From: Laguncularia racemosa | Taxonomy: Eukaryota > Streptophyta > Magnoliopsida > Myrtales > Combretaceae | Direction of reading: 5' to 3' | Length of the DNA: 64,000 nt | Assembly (NCBI GenBank): GCA_037954665.1 | Contig: JBBMOL010000065.1 | Coordinates: 3,658,001-3,722,000 of the forward strand | Shown: one piece after another, positions 34,113-44,450 of the stretch | Position numbering within the stretch: the stretch's first letter is position 1 | Layout: the number at the start of each line of letters is the position of its first letter | Position numbers and translations under genes: made by a program | Notes under the pieces: generated by a model | What the model was told of the DNA's origin: nothing | The model's input: only the letters and a program-made list of their open reading frames with translations | The model's database searches: none

Positions 34113-34669
34113 TGTTTACAGTACATATTTACTTATCAATTACAATAGATTGATATGACTCACAATCCTATAAAAACCACGATTAACAACGACCGATATT
34201 ACATACTATAATTGTAATCGTAAGTGAATTAGTTGCCACAATCTATTGGATTAGATTGATAAGACTAAAATAATAGAAAATACTCTTCTAGACTCTTATA
34301 GAAGTTTCTTAATGAATAAAAGTCTACAACTGCTTGTAAAATAGCAAAATATCCTTACATATATACTAACCTTAGTCCGATAGCAAAAGAATGAATAAAA
34401 TAAAATAAGCAAAATGTCGTGTACATGATTTATGGCATGTTCATAATGAGGTTCACAAGTGTGAACTTGGCCGTGATCTTCTCATTCCTCTTTTAAAATC
34501 AATACCACAAGCGTAAATCTCTTGTGGGTGCACATGTTGATGTTTATGCTTGGGTACATGAGCGTATACTCAATCGTGAACCTCTCTATAACATTTGACA
34601 TGCTTATTATCTTTATTCCTTGGTTTCCACTTATACTTTCTTGCCCTTTATGGACCTTGATTCCGATCA
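34113..34669 (-). repeat. 5' LTR of the gag-protease element
   Basis: Starts tgtttacagtac on the plus strand and ends gattccgatca. It contains 'gttcacaagtgtgaac'-type palindromes upstream, on the minus strand, of an AT-rich TATA-like region. Confidence 0.75.
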
Positions 34670-34780
34670 TCATCCCTCTAGTATTCTTAAGCATTGTGCA
34701 TAAGGTTTGGAAAGTTTTCCTATCCATTCTAAGTTGCTCTATGCACGTGTTATTGCTCTTATAAGCTAGCTGAAACATAA

Positions 34781-35707
34781 GTTCTCTAAAAAAAAAAAAT
34801 CATGCATGTATTTTTCTTTTTCATTTTTTCGAAAGAAGAAATGCTTTGTTTTGAAACAAGTGGGATGCATAACTGTTGAAAAAAACTAGCATATCAAATG
34901 TAAAAGTTCATCTACTCTATTAATACTTTAGCAAGTTTCTTTTTTCTCTCCAATTTTCTCTTAGCCAACATTAACCTAGCCATGAATATATCAAAGACAA
35001 CACATAAAAACATGTTGAGATGAAAATTTAAACATGCTCAGTGAAAACATACACATATTTTCACTATTTTTTCCTTTCTCTTTATGTTTGTCTCCTATAA
35101 ATTCAAAACAAGAGAGCATAATCAAATCCTTAGCATAAATCTTTGCATTTGCAATTGTTTATCTGAAAATAACACCATCAGTTGAATACAATCTCGCGTT
35201 GGCTCTTCTCCTCATAGCCTCTCCACTAGCTAAACATGAATCACCACCAAAATGACAATTCCCAAAAACAATAACACTATAGAGATCACAAGTTCCATCA
35301 CTATATAGTTAATGGATAACATCAATAGAGGTATTTCTTGACTTTATTTCATCACAAGTAACCATTATTTACCTAGTAACTCACCTTATTGGTTAAGCGA
35401 TCTATTTAACTATTGTTAATGCAAATATAATAGGCACCTCTATGGTTTGCATAACCTATTTTAATAATTTTTAACTTTATTCTTAAATAAATTTGGGATA
35501 AAATTTTCTAATGATGAAAATCAATCGATAAAAAATATCTTTATCAACATTCTCACTTCCTTGTTTGTTCCTATTCTTTCCTTTGATGTTGTGTTAATCT
35601 ACTTATGTCACATTCGTATTTGCACATTGTCAATAGGTTGTAAGTTTATGACCTGGATGAGCATAAGGTATGAGGAGATGGAAATCGTCAGGTTAGTTTT
35701 CCCAATC
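34781..35707. other. AT-rich spacer, no gene recognised
   Basis: May include the outer part of the Harbinger element. No domain, repeat partner or RNA gene was recognised. Confidence 0.45.
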
Positions 35708-35712
35708 ATTTA

Positions 35713-36173
35713 TGATGGAGATACAAGAGACACGGGCTGACACATGGCTTGTCACACGGCCGTGTAGTGATTGGAAGGAATTCACAGAGTCCAACACGGC
35801 CTGAAGCACGGCCGTGTCTCGAGCAGGGGTATCAAACAGCAAATCTTCACAGAGTCCAACACGGCCGTGTCTCGAGCAGGGGTATCGAACAACAAATCTT
35901 CACAGAATTCAACACGGTCTGAAGTACGGCCGTGCCTTCGACCGTGTACGCGTAGATTCGCCTTTTCTTTTGATACTTTAAGGGAGCTATATAAACCCTT
36001 TAGTTATTCATGTTAGGGTTACGTCTTACTATTATTTGAAATACATTTCGTGAGAGAATTTCTCTATTTTCCGAGTTGTGCGCAACCAAAGTTTGCATCA
36101 AAGAGTGTTTCTTTGTTGTGTGAAACCAATCCATAATCAGATTTGTTTCGTTTTCGCTTTCCGTGCTGCGTCA
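35713..36173 (+). repeat. 5' LTR
   Basis: TGATGGAG...GCTGCGTCA, 461 bp. U3 holds a tandem array of units of about 65 bp with CACGGCCGTG (35750-35950). The TATA box is tatataaacc near 35989. It has a short deletion of one 'ctgaagcacggc' relative to the 3' LTR. Confidence 0.95.
35750..35950. repeat. CACGGCCGTG-containing U3 tandem array
   Basis: Three units built from 'ttcacagagtccaacacggc', 'acggccgtgtctcgagcagg' and 'ggtatcaaacagcaaatctt', with palindromes at about 35756, 35808, 35861 and 35924. The array lies immediately upstream of the TATA box, the position of an enhancer-type U3 repeat. Confidence 0.85.
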
Positions 36174-36175
36174 GT

Positions 36176-36187
36176 TGGTATCAGAGC
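36176..36187 (+). promoter_or_regulatory. Primer-binding site (initiator Met tRNA)
   Basis: TGGTATCAGAGC is an exact match to the standard plant LTR-retrotransposon initiator-Met site, 2 bp after the 5' LTR. Confidence 0.95.
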
Positions 36188-36206
36188 AAGGCTATTTCCT
36201 GTGGAG

Positions 36207-37598
36207 ATGTCAACTCATCAAGGCGATGATAGCACTCGTGTTCTTGACGGTGTTCAAGATGCGAGGTTTCAAGGGAACCATCAATGGGTTCCAAGGGCAG
36301 AGTTCGAAGCAATGCATCAGAAGGTCGGGCGTATGGAACGGCGCCTTGATGAACTGATCGAGCATTTCGATGCTCTAGCAGTAAACCCCAATAGGGCTGG
36401 AGGCATTGGCCGGAATCCACCACGTGCGGTGGAGGAATTCGGGGGACGCGTAATCCGACCTGTCGTTGAGAACAGGTGGGGATGTGTGGAGAGTGAGGAA
36501 TCCAGCGAAGAGAGTGATGATACGTACGGGAGTAGACCACAGCGAGGGCGCGGTGGAAGAGGTAGTGGTTATCGGATGGCTCATCATGGAAACCACCCTA
36601 GAGAAGGTGATTATAGGAGGAACCGTGGAGGCTATGATCAAGGGGATGGTAGAGACTACCGTCTGAAGGTCGACATCCCATGGTTCGATGGCAGCCTCAA
36701 CATCGAAGGCTTCCTCGATTGGATTGCGGAAGTAGACCAGTTCTTCGACTATATGGAAATCCCCGAAGACCGTTGTGTAAGGCTGGTGGCATGCAGGTTG
36801 AAGAGTGGCGCCTCGGCATGGTGGGAGAGGCTACAAAGTAGGAGGCAAAGGGAAGGAAAACACCCGGTGAGATCATGGTATCACATGAAGCAGTTGCTGC
36901 AACATGATTTCCTCCTGCCGGACTATGAGCAGATATTGTTCCAACAATATCAGCGGTGCCGCCAGGGACAATGTTCTGTGCATGAGTATATGGCGGAGTT
37001 CATGAGGTTGGCTGAGTGAAATGATTTGAGGGAAAGTGAAGGCCAGCAAGTTGCAAGATATGTGGAAGGACTGAAGCTCCAAATTAAAGACGAAATTGGG
37101 GTTACGATGGTGAGGACTCTAGTAGAAGCAAAGAATTTGGCTCTCCGAGCTGAACTAATGTTGCAAGAACAAGGGAGTAGATATGGAGGAGGACGGAAGG
37201 GATATGTAGGAGAAGCTGTGGGTAGTGGTAGTAGATCGGCATTTGAGAAAAATAAAACCACACCATACAAACCAACTGAGGACATGGCCAGGAGGGAAGA
37301 GAAGAGTGAAGGGAAGAAGCCGGTGGAGCAGAAGGGAACTCAGAAATAGAATAACCCCTATGCCAAACCTATATTGGGCAAATGTTTTCGATGCAATCAA
37401 CCGGGTCATAGGTCAAACGAATGTCCTGCGAGGAAAAGCGTAAACATCCTTGATAGGGAAGATGATGAGGAGATTTACTGTGAGCCTGATGGAGAGGGAG
37501 AGTATTATGAGGAAGAGGAAGAAGTAGCAGAACCCACGTATGTAATTCGGTGCATGATGCTAACCCCAAAGCAAGAAGAGATCACGCAAAGGCACTAG
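36207..37598 (+). pseudogene. gag: Gag with zinc knuckle, two internal stops
   Basis: Start ATG 36207 (MSTHQGDDSTRVLDG) follows the primer-binding site; the opening upstream of it is LTR. Order: a coiled segment with EFEAMHQKVGRMERRLDELI, an acidic then Arg/Gly-rich linker (RGRGGRGSGY), and the gag core (VDIPWFDGSLNIEGFLDWI, SASAWWERL-like SGASAWWERLQ, FMRLAE). A TGA at 37017 interrupts it, the core continues (EGQQVARYVEGLKLQIKDEI), a TAG follows at 37347, then the knuckle CFRCNQPGHRSNEC (about 37383-37424) and an acidic tail to the TAG at 37596. The frame is unshifted throughout. Gag forms the particle and binds genomic RNA. Both internal stops could be single transitions. Confidence 0.9.
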
Positions 37599-37940
37599 TT
37601 GTTTCGCACACGGTTTACTATCATGGGGAAGTTGTTTGAGCTAATAGTAGACAGCGGCAGTTGCGAAAACATCATAGGAAGGGAGGTTGTGAAACAACTG
37701 CAGTTGCCCATCGAGAAGCATCCGAATCCGTACACCATTGGTTGTATTAAGGCAGCCGAAAAGATTGAAGTCAAGGAGAGATGCGGGGTACCTTTCTCAA
37801 TAGGGAAATACCGCGACGAAGCATATTGCGACATTGTAGACATGGATGCTTGCCACATCTTGTTCAGGAGGCCATGGCAATTTGATGTGGACACGTAACA
37901 TGCAGGCAAGGAGAATGTCTATAAATTAGAGAAGGAAGGT
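37599..37940 (+). pseudogene. pro: Aspartic protease domain of Pol
   Basis: In the same frame as gag: FTIMGKLFELIVDSGSCENI has the retropepsin DSG motif (LIVDSGS), followed by VPFSIGKYRDEAYCDIVDMD and HILFRRPWQFDVD. A TAA at 37896 ends the open stretch, after which the frame continues as HAGKENVYKLE. The catalytic triad is intact; the domain would process Gag-Pol. It is separated from gag by the TAG at 37596. Confidence 0.88.
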
Positions 37941-39480
37941 GTGAGATACACCTTGTTACCGTTGAAGAGGGAAGGACGCACGAAGGAAAAGAAGGTGGAG
38001 AGTCGTTCGTTCCTAACCATCACTCAATCTGAGAAGGAAGTGATGGAAGATTTGAAGGAGTCGCGGGTGGTACACGCCCTCATCGTGAAAGGTGTGACAG
38101 AAGGAGAGGAGGAGGTTGATGGAGAAGTACCAGAGGTAGTGAAGAATCTACTTAAGGAGTTTAAAGAGGTGGTTCCAGACGATCTACCCGAGGGGCTACC
38201 CCCTTTGAGAGACATTCAACACCAGATAGACCTGGTGCCCGGAGTTAGTCTCCCAAACCTCCTACATTACAGGATGAGTTCCAAGGAAGCCGGGATTCTA
38301 CAAGAGAAGGTCCAAGAGCTTTTGGACAAAGGGTTTATCCGGGACAGTTTAAGTCCTTGTGCGGTTCCAGCCTTGCTAACCCCTAAGAAAGATGGGAGCT
38401 GGAGGATGTGTGTTGATAGCCGAGCTATCAATAAGATTACCATAGGGTATAAATTCCCTATCCCACGCATCGAGGATATGTTGGATCGGTTGAGTGGCGC
38501 TACTATCTTCTCCAAGATAGATTTGCGGAGTGGATACCACCAAATTCGGATCCGTCCCGGTGACGAATGGAAGACGACATTTAAGACCAAGGAGGGGCTG
38601 TATGAGTGGCTAGTGATGCCATTTGGGTTGAGTAACGCGCCGAGCACCTTCATGAGGGTAATGAACCAGGTATTAAAACCTTTTAATGGTTGTTTCCTTG
38701 TTGTGTACTTTGATGATATTCTAGTATTCAGTAAATCTGAAGAAGAACATTTAGAACATCTAAAGTGTGTGTTATCTGCACTAAAGGTGAACAAACTGTT
38801 CGCTAATCTTAAAAAGTGCACGTTTATGTCAAGGCGACTGTTGTTCCTTAGGTTTGTGGTCAGTAGTGAAGGGGTAATGGTGGATGATGAAAAGGTGAAG
38901 GCGATTAGAGAATGGCCTGTTCCGAGAACTGTTACGGAGTTGAGAAGCTTTCTTGGCTAGCTAGTTTCTACAGAAGGTTCATTAGGCACTTTAGTACCGT
39001 CGCTGCCCCCTTGACTGAATGTTTGAAGAAGGGAAAGTTCCAATGGGGCAAATAATCTGAAACGAGCTTCATGAACTTGAAGCAAAGATTGTGTAGCGCT
39101 CCTGTACTAGCGCTACCAGACTTTGAGAAGTTATTCGAGGTAGATTGCGACGCCAGTGGGGTTGGAGTTGGTGTAGTACTATCACAAGAAAGAAGACCAA
39201 TTGCCTTTTACAGTGAAAAATTGTGCGAAGCAAGGAAGACTTGGTCTACATATGACAAGGAGTTTTACGCCGTGGTGAGGGCCCTTAAAGTATGGGAGCA
39301 CTATTTGATTGGGAAAGAGTTCATTTTGTACTCGGACTGCGGGGCTCTTAAACACTTGAGTGGTCAGACCCAGATTAGTAAGGACATGCACGCCAGATGG
39401 ATTGAGTTCTTGCAGAGGTTTCCTTTCAGGCTAATGCACAAGTCGGGTGTGCAAAACAAGGTCGCAGACGCCCTGAGTAG
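37941..39480 (+). pseudogene. pol: Reverse transcriptase and RNase H, one frameshift and one stop
   Basis: The RT palm/finger blocks are complete to 38960: FIRDSLSPCAVPALLTPKKD, WRMCVDSRAINKITIGYKFP, IDLRSGYHQIRI, WLVMPFGLSNAPSTFMRVMN, and active site VVYFDDILVFS (YFDD intact). A one-base deletion in the Gly codon near 38957 shifts the frame; the thumb continues in the new frame (LASFYRRFIRHFSTVAAPLT) and meets a TAA near 39053. RNase H follows with its acidic residues in place: VDCDASGVG, DKEFYAV, LYSDCGALKHL, VADALSRR. In life it would copy RNA to DNA and remove the RNA strand. Confidence 0.92.
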
Positions 39481-40806
39481 AAGAGTGAATGTCCTACTTA
39501 CTTTAAGTGTGGACATTGTCGATTTTGAGAGGTTAAAGGAACTATATGAAAATGATAGCGACTTTAAGGACACTTGGATTAAGTGTGCCAACAGAGAACC
39601 GCATGACGACTATCATATCCATGAGGGGTACTTGATGAAAGGGAATCAGCTGTGCATTCCTGAATCTTCCTTACGGGAAAAGCTTATCCGAGATCTGCAT
39701 AGTGGAGGACTGGCGGGACATATGGGTAGAGATAAGACCCTAGCCACAGTTACTGAAAGATACTTTTGGCCTCGGTTAAGGAGGGATGTATATCGGATTG
39801 TGGAAAGGTGCTACATTTGTCAGGTGTCTAAGGGGCAATCCCAAAACACTGGCCTATATACTCCTCTTCCCGTGCCAGCAAACATTTGGGAGGACTTGTC
39901 GATGGACTTTATACTTGGTTTGCCTCGTACTCAACGAGGTGCTGACTCTGTGTTTGTTGTGGTTGACAGGTTTTCCAAGATGGCTCACTTTATTCCCTGC
40001 AGGAAGACCGTCGATGCACGGGCTATTGCACGGTTGTTCTTCAAGGAAGTGGTACAGTTGCATGGAGTCCCAAAGTCCATTACTTCCGACAGGGATAGCA
40101 AATTCCTTAGTCACTTTTGGAAGACTCTCTGGTATATGTTTGATTCGTCCCTGAATTACAACAGTGCCGCTCATCCTCAAACCGATGTGACTAACAGGAC
40201 CCTCGGAAACCTCATCAGAAGTATCTGCTGTGAGAAGCCGGGACAGTGGGATCAAGCATTGGCTCAGGCTGAATTTGCTTACAATAGTTCTGTCCACCGA
40301 ACTATTGGGAGGTCACCGTTCTCGGTGGTATACACCAAAACACCACGACATGCGCTGGACTTGATCAAATTACCCAAGGATATGGTGGGTGATGTGACTG
40401 CTAAACATATGGCGGAACAACACCAAGCCACTGCCGAGGAAGTTAAACGAAAGATAGAGGAATCCAATACCCGATACAAAGGGGCTGCAGATAAGCATAG
40501 ACGGAAGAAACTCTTTGCCGTGGGAGATCAGGTAATGGTTTACCTCCGAAGAGAGCGTTTTCCTATAGGTAAGTATGAGAAACTCCAACCCAAGAAGTAC
40601 GGACCTTATGAAGTTGTGCACAAGATAAACGACAATGCATATGTTGTATAACTTCCGGAAGATATGAATATTTCTTGTACTTTTAATGTTGCGGACTTAT
40701 CACCTTTTTACTCCGATGATACGCCTTTATATCCTGACGAGAACTCGAGGTCGAGTTCTCCATTGGTGGGAGAGACTGATGGAGATACAAGAGACACAGG
40801 CTGACA
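39481..40806 (+). pseudogene. int: Integrase, catalytic Glu deleted
   Basis: The zinc-binding region is present (HSGGLAGHMGRDKT and CYIC), then the core: MDFILGLPRTQRGADSVFVV with the first Asp, and SITSDRDSKFLSHFWK with the second Asp. Where family members have a Glu a few residues after HPQTD, this copy reads AAHPQTDVTNRTLGNL. Four residues including the Glu are missing, matching a 12-bp loss between 'caaaccga' repeats near 40180-40190. The C-terminal part (KKYGPYEVVHKINDNAYVV) hits a TAA at 40649, and the frame continues through NISCTFNVADLSPF into the 3' LTR. No chromodomain is evident. It cannot catalyse strand transfer. Confidence 0.9.
40764..40776 (+). promoter_or_regulatory. Polypurine tract
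   Basis: ttggtgggagagac lies directly before the 3' LTR start at 40777, as needed for plus-strand priming. Confidence 0.75.
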
Positions 40807-41250
40807 CACGGCTTGTCACACGGCCGTGTAGTGATTGGAAGGAATTCACAAAGTCCAACACGGCCTGAAGCACGGCCGTGTCTCGAGCAGGGGTATCAAA
40901 CAGCAAATCTTCACAGAGTCCAACACGGCCTGAAGCACGGCCGTGTCTCGAGTAGGGGTATCGAATAGCAAATCTTCACAGAATTTAACACGGTCTGAAG
41001 CACGACCGTGCCTTCGATCGTGTACGCGTAGATTCACCTTTTCTTTTGATACTTTAAGGGAGCGTATATAAACCCTTTAGTTATTCATGTTAGGGTTACG
41101 TCTTACTATTATTTGAAATACATTTCGTGAGAGAATTTCTCCATTTTCCGGGTTGTGCACAACCAAAGTTTGCATCAAAGAGTGTTTCTTTATTGTGTGA
41201 AACCAATCCATAATCGGATTTGTTTCGTTTTCGCTTTCCGCGCTGCGTCA
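40777..41250 (+). repeat. 3' LTR (first, complete copy)
   Basis: TGATGGAG...GCTGCGTCA, 474 bp, with the CACGG palindrome array at 40815-41025 and a TATA box near 41057. About 17 substitutions from the 5' LTR, essentially all transitions. Confidence 0.95.
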
Positions 41251-41657
41251 GTATTGGAAGGAATTCACAGAGTCCAACACGGTCGTGTCTCGAGCAGGGG
41301 TATCAAACAGCAAATCTTTACAGAGTCCAACACGGCCTGAAGCACGACTGTGTCTTGAGCAGGGGTATCGAACAGCAAATCTTCACAGAATTCAACACGG
41401 TCTGAAGCACGGCCGTGCCTTCGACCGTGTACGCGTAGATTCGCCTTTTCTTTTGATACTTTAAGGGAGCGTATATAAACCCTTTAGTTATTCATGTTAG
41501 GGTTACGTCTTACTATTATTTGAAATACATTTCGTGAGAGAATTTCTCCATTTTCCGGGTTGTGCGCAACCAAAGTTTGCATCAAAGAGTGTTTCTTTGT
41601 TGTGTGAAACCAATCAATAATCAGATTTGTTTCGTTTTCGCTTTCCGCGCTGCGTCA
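41251..41657 (+). repeat. Extra partial LTR in tandem after the 3' LTR
   Basis: After GTCA the sequence 'gtattggaaggaattcacag' re-enters the LTR at its internal 'gattggaaggaattcacag' and runs again to GCTGCGTCA. It is directly followed by the attta duplication. The first about 65 bp of the LTR are missing from this copy. Confidence 0.92.
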
Positions 41658-41662
41658 ATTTA

Positions 41663-42790
41663 TCTATTGGATGTTTTTGTTAAAATACTAGTAGTTACAA
41701 GAATCACCACCAAACACAAAGGAAGACAAAGTTCTAATAATATAGTTTCTCTACTTTCTATTGGTCCACCTACTGTATGATTTCCCTAAAATGTAATTTT
41801 GATAAAGATAATCTTAATGTCACAATTAAAAAAAATAAAGCTTTCATTCTAGCAAATCATGGGCTTAAAAGACCTAATTTTGTGTCAATTCAAACATCAC
41901 CCATGCCATTGTTCATATAAATAGGATCAAACTTGTAACTTTCTTGATTGTTCAATAGTTATCTACAAACAAAGCAATCTCATGGAACCTAGAGATTTCT
42001 TTAATAGAAGCAAAACTATAACTTTTGTTTAGTTGTGGATTATTTTCGCACAATATCTTGTTTATTTATTTCTTTTCTTTTCCTTTTTTTTTTTTTGGCG
42101 TGAGGAGGTGTTGTTAAAGTAGACTATTTTGTTAGACATTAAATGGGATTAGGTTTAGGGATATTTAAAACTAGAATTACAATTTTGGTTTTTTAAAACT
42201 CATCCAAACATGGGAAAAGGAATAAAGCCTTGAATTGCAATTCTATTTCGAATCTGTTTTTGTGTACCAAACGTACCATTAGTATTTTATACATTAGTGT
42301 TTTATTCTATTTTCATTTTTTTTTTGTCCATTAGCGTCCATTTGGCTTTTATTCAAATATGCGTGTTTGACAAGAATAAGACACAAAAAAAAATAATAAT
42401 AAATAAAGATACATCTATACTCCTTTTATAAAATTAAATACCTAATATATCCCTAGAATTTTACATTTATTTACCCATAACTTTATTCATTTTTACAAAA
42501 ATGCCAATTAACATATCTCCTTTTTAATGCATAATATATATATTTTAAAACATTTTTTCTTAAAAGCATATGAATTTTTACTTCCCAATTCCCACTTCTA
42601 AATCACTATTTTCATCCGTTTGATATCCATTAGACATCTATTTGAATGTGTATTTGGTAATAATAAAATATTAAAAAGATGAAAATAAAAATAGATATAT
42701 ACCCTTTTTATAAAATTAAATGCTTAACATATTCTTAAAAATTTTGACTTATTTACCAATTACTTTATTTATTTTTGCAAAAATACTAAC

Positions 42791-42827
<37 letters not shown>

Positions 42828-43997
42828 CAATACACAAAATATATTTTCTAAACATTTTCTTTTAAAAGTACATAAACTTTTATTTTTCAATTCTCATTTA
42901 TTTTAATTACTACTTTTATCATAAATATGAAAATAATATACATATAAGATAATTTTCTAAATGCTAAATTTCAAATAAGATATAAATTAGACACGAATAA
43001 AATATTAATAAGATACAAATCCAAAAAAGGAAAAAAAAGAAAGAAGAAAAATTACAATTCAAACATGCCCTCATTGCTATTTGGCCGTTCGGTGAGACTC
43101 AGAAATCTCATCATCCGGTACACATGCAAGTCACATTACGAGTGGAGTTAGAGGCAAACACAATCCAACGAGTACGGAATTAGATTCGATTTGGTCTAAA
43201 GTCAGCTTAATCCACGTGAGATTGCGATTGGTCCATACGGTAGATCCCAAGAATGTCACTTTCCTTTTGGGATCTTGGGATCCTTACCTCCGGATCACGC
43301 CTCTGTCGCCAAACATAATCCTTAAAAGTTGGAGATTCCATCTAATTTTTTCAATGCAGGAACCCCAAGACTTCAGCAAATTGAATGATCATACCCGAAA
43401 TGTATTTCTTCACATATACTCATAATCTCGCAGCATTATGTACGTTGTCATAATCTCATGCCATGCCATATGTAGCATGAATAGTAAAAAGTAAATCAAC
43501 ATATGTGGCTTATATATATATAATACCAAGCGGTGGTGGTGTTTTACGCAGCCTAGAATTATGGAACATATTCTTGGAAAGATCCGACTTCAGTCATTTG
43601 TACATCTGTCTTGGGAAATTTGCAACTAATACAAGGTGATAAAAGGTGACGGACACGTCTCGTGGGATTGTTGGGCATTGACACCACGTGGTTACCATGA
43701 ACTAGGGGGTTTCGTATGAGGGTGATGTAAGTGGATACGTCGCCAGGGTGTCCATGACATGACACATCGAGGTTCATCGATCTCGACGAGTATGCTAGGA
43801 AATAAAACTCTATAACCATGTATTCCGTGGTCAGCACCTTCATGCAACAGCATATTTCCATTAACAGGATATATGATCGTATAGTGCTAATAATACTGGC
43901 GTAGAAAGTTTGCTTGCTCATGTAACTAACCATTAAAATTGTATTACTAATCGTCGTAATCATGTTTTTAAACTAATCATAAACTGATACATCGGCT
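41663..43997. other. Intergenic with about 280-bp degenerate duplication, no gene
   Basis: 42320-42600 and 42600-42900 share ordered text ('ccttttataaaattaaat', 'tttatttaccca', 'actttattcatttttacaaa'), a decayed tandem duplication. (TA)n lies at 42796-42826. A 134-codon minus-strand opening (43963-43559) has no recognisable domain; I do not call it. Confidence 0.5.
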
Positions 43998-44257
43998 CAC
44001 TATACAAAATGTAAAAAAAAAAAAAAATTCCACTCAAAAGGTTCAAAAATCGTGGTGATAGGTTTATTGCGAGAATTTACATTCCTATAAAGAAAGTTTT
44101 CCAATAGTCCCATCAACTTTGAGATATTGTAAGGAAGAAATTATCACAAGCTATTTATGAGAATTGGAAAAATTATCAAAACCGGTATAGTATTTATGAA
44201 AAATATAATTCTCGCCAAGTGATAGTATTTGCCAGAAAAAAATTGTCAGAAGAGCCT

Positions 44258-44450
44258 GATGCATTTGCAAGGAATAAAATTGTAGCAATAAAGCATTTGT
44301 GGGAAATCAAATTATGGTAGTAAGGCATTTGTGAGGAATCAAATTATGGCAATAACACATTTGCTAGAAATGAAATTGTGGCAATAAGGCAATTATGAGG
44401 AATCAAATTGTGGTAATGAGGCATTTGCAAGGAATTAAATTGTGGCAATT
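44258..44450. repeat. Subterminal repeats of the CACTA element, 32-bp unit
   Basis: Six degenerate units of the form 'gcatttgygaggaatcaaat' plus 'tgtggcaataag' in tandem. Such arrays near CACTA termini are binding sites for the TNP1/TnpA-type protein in studied elements; binding here is inferred. Confidence 0.75.

Larger units (their letters stand above)
31566..34669 (-). mobile_element. Gag-protease-only Ty3/gypsy LTR element inside the Harbinger transposase
   Basis: Direct repeats at 31566-32114 and 34113-34669 flank about 2 kb that codes, on the minus strand, for gag, a zinc knuckle and an aspartic protease and then stops; RT, RNase H and integrase are absent. A degraded initiator-Met primer-binding site (gctctagtaata, 34098-34109) is at the right place. 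LTR ends are TG on the right copy and ..gatca at the outer edge; the left copy lacks its first bases, so no duplication could be matched. Both flanks are Harbinger transposase coding sequence. Pol-lacking architecture makes it non-autonomous. Confidence 0.8.
30167..34778 (-). pseudogene. PIF/Harbinger DDE transposase, catalytic residues lost
   Basis: Segments in order on the minus strand: 34778-34670 (CIEQLRMDRKTFQTLC, N-terminal helix region), 31565-31320 (EQVALFLHVLAHCMKNKVVN, helix-turn-helix-like part), 31222-30937 (GTYIKVRDP to SSWEGLGIDG, DDE core), 30900-30700 (KGFLTPYRGQWYHL, TIERYFGL), and 30385-30167 (C-terminal FRDNLARSMLDEWRATHGR, stop at 30167-30169). The first catalytic Asp is Asn (AINGTYI), the second is kept (GIDG), and the third position reads Lys (YLIKARY), so it cannot cut DNA. 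Stops occur near 31318 and elsewhere. Between segments lie the LTR element and the small TIR element. Confidence 0.85.
29200..34780 (-). mobile_element. PIF/Harbinger DNA transposon, broken and nested
   Basis: Two minus-strand genes typical of plant PIF/Harbinger elements lie together: a DDE transposase (34778 to 30167) and a MYB/SANT-like DNA-binding protein (29993 to 29264). The transposase frame is interrupted by a 293-bp element at 30395-30687 and by a 3.1-kb LTR element at 31566-34669. Without these the coding part is about 2.2 kb. Terminal inverted repeats and the 3-bp duplication expected of the superfamily were not identified, so the ends are approximate. Confidence 0.8.
35713..41657 (+). 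mobile_element. Ty3/gypsy chromovirus-type retrotransposon, TSD attta
   Basis: Flanked by perfect attta duplications (35708-35712 and 41658-41662). Order: 5' LTR, initiator-Met primer-binding site, gag, zinc knuckle, protease, RT, RNase H, integrase, purine tract, 3' LTR, then an extra partial LTR (41251-41657) ending at the target-site duplication. The two full LTRs are about 96% identical by hand count, with nearly all differences being transitions, so insertion is fairly recent. All coding domains are recognisable but the frame is broken by about six stops, one frameshift and a catalytic-site deletion. Confidence 0.93.

Noticed and set aside
36078..36206. Extension of gag to an upstream ATG inside the 5' LTR
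   Set aside because: It reads through LTR and primer-binding site; the first ATG after the primer site (36207) gives the normal Gag start.
38267..38821. 184-codon minus-strand ORF opposite RT, and similar ORFs opposite integrase
   Set aside because: Antisense shadows of well-identified pol domains.
43559..43963. 134-codon minus-strand ORF as a host gene
   Set aside because: No recognisable domain, no promoter or splice support; it lies just outside the CACTA left end. Left as unassigned.
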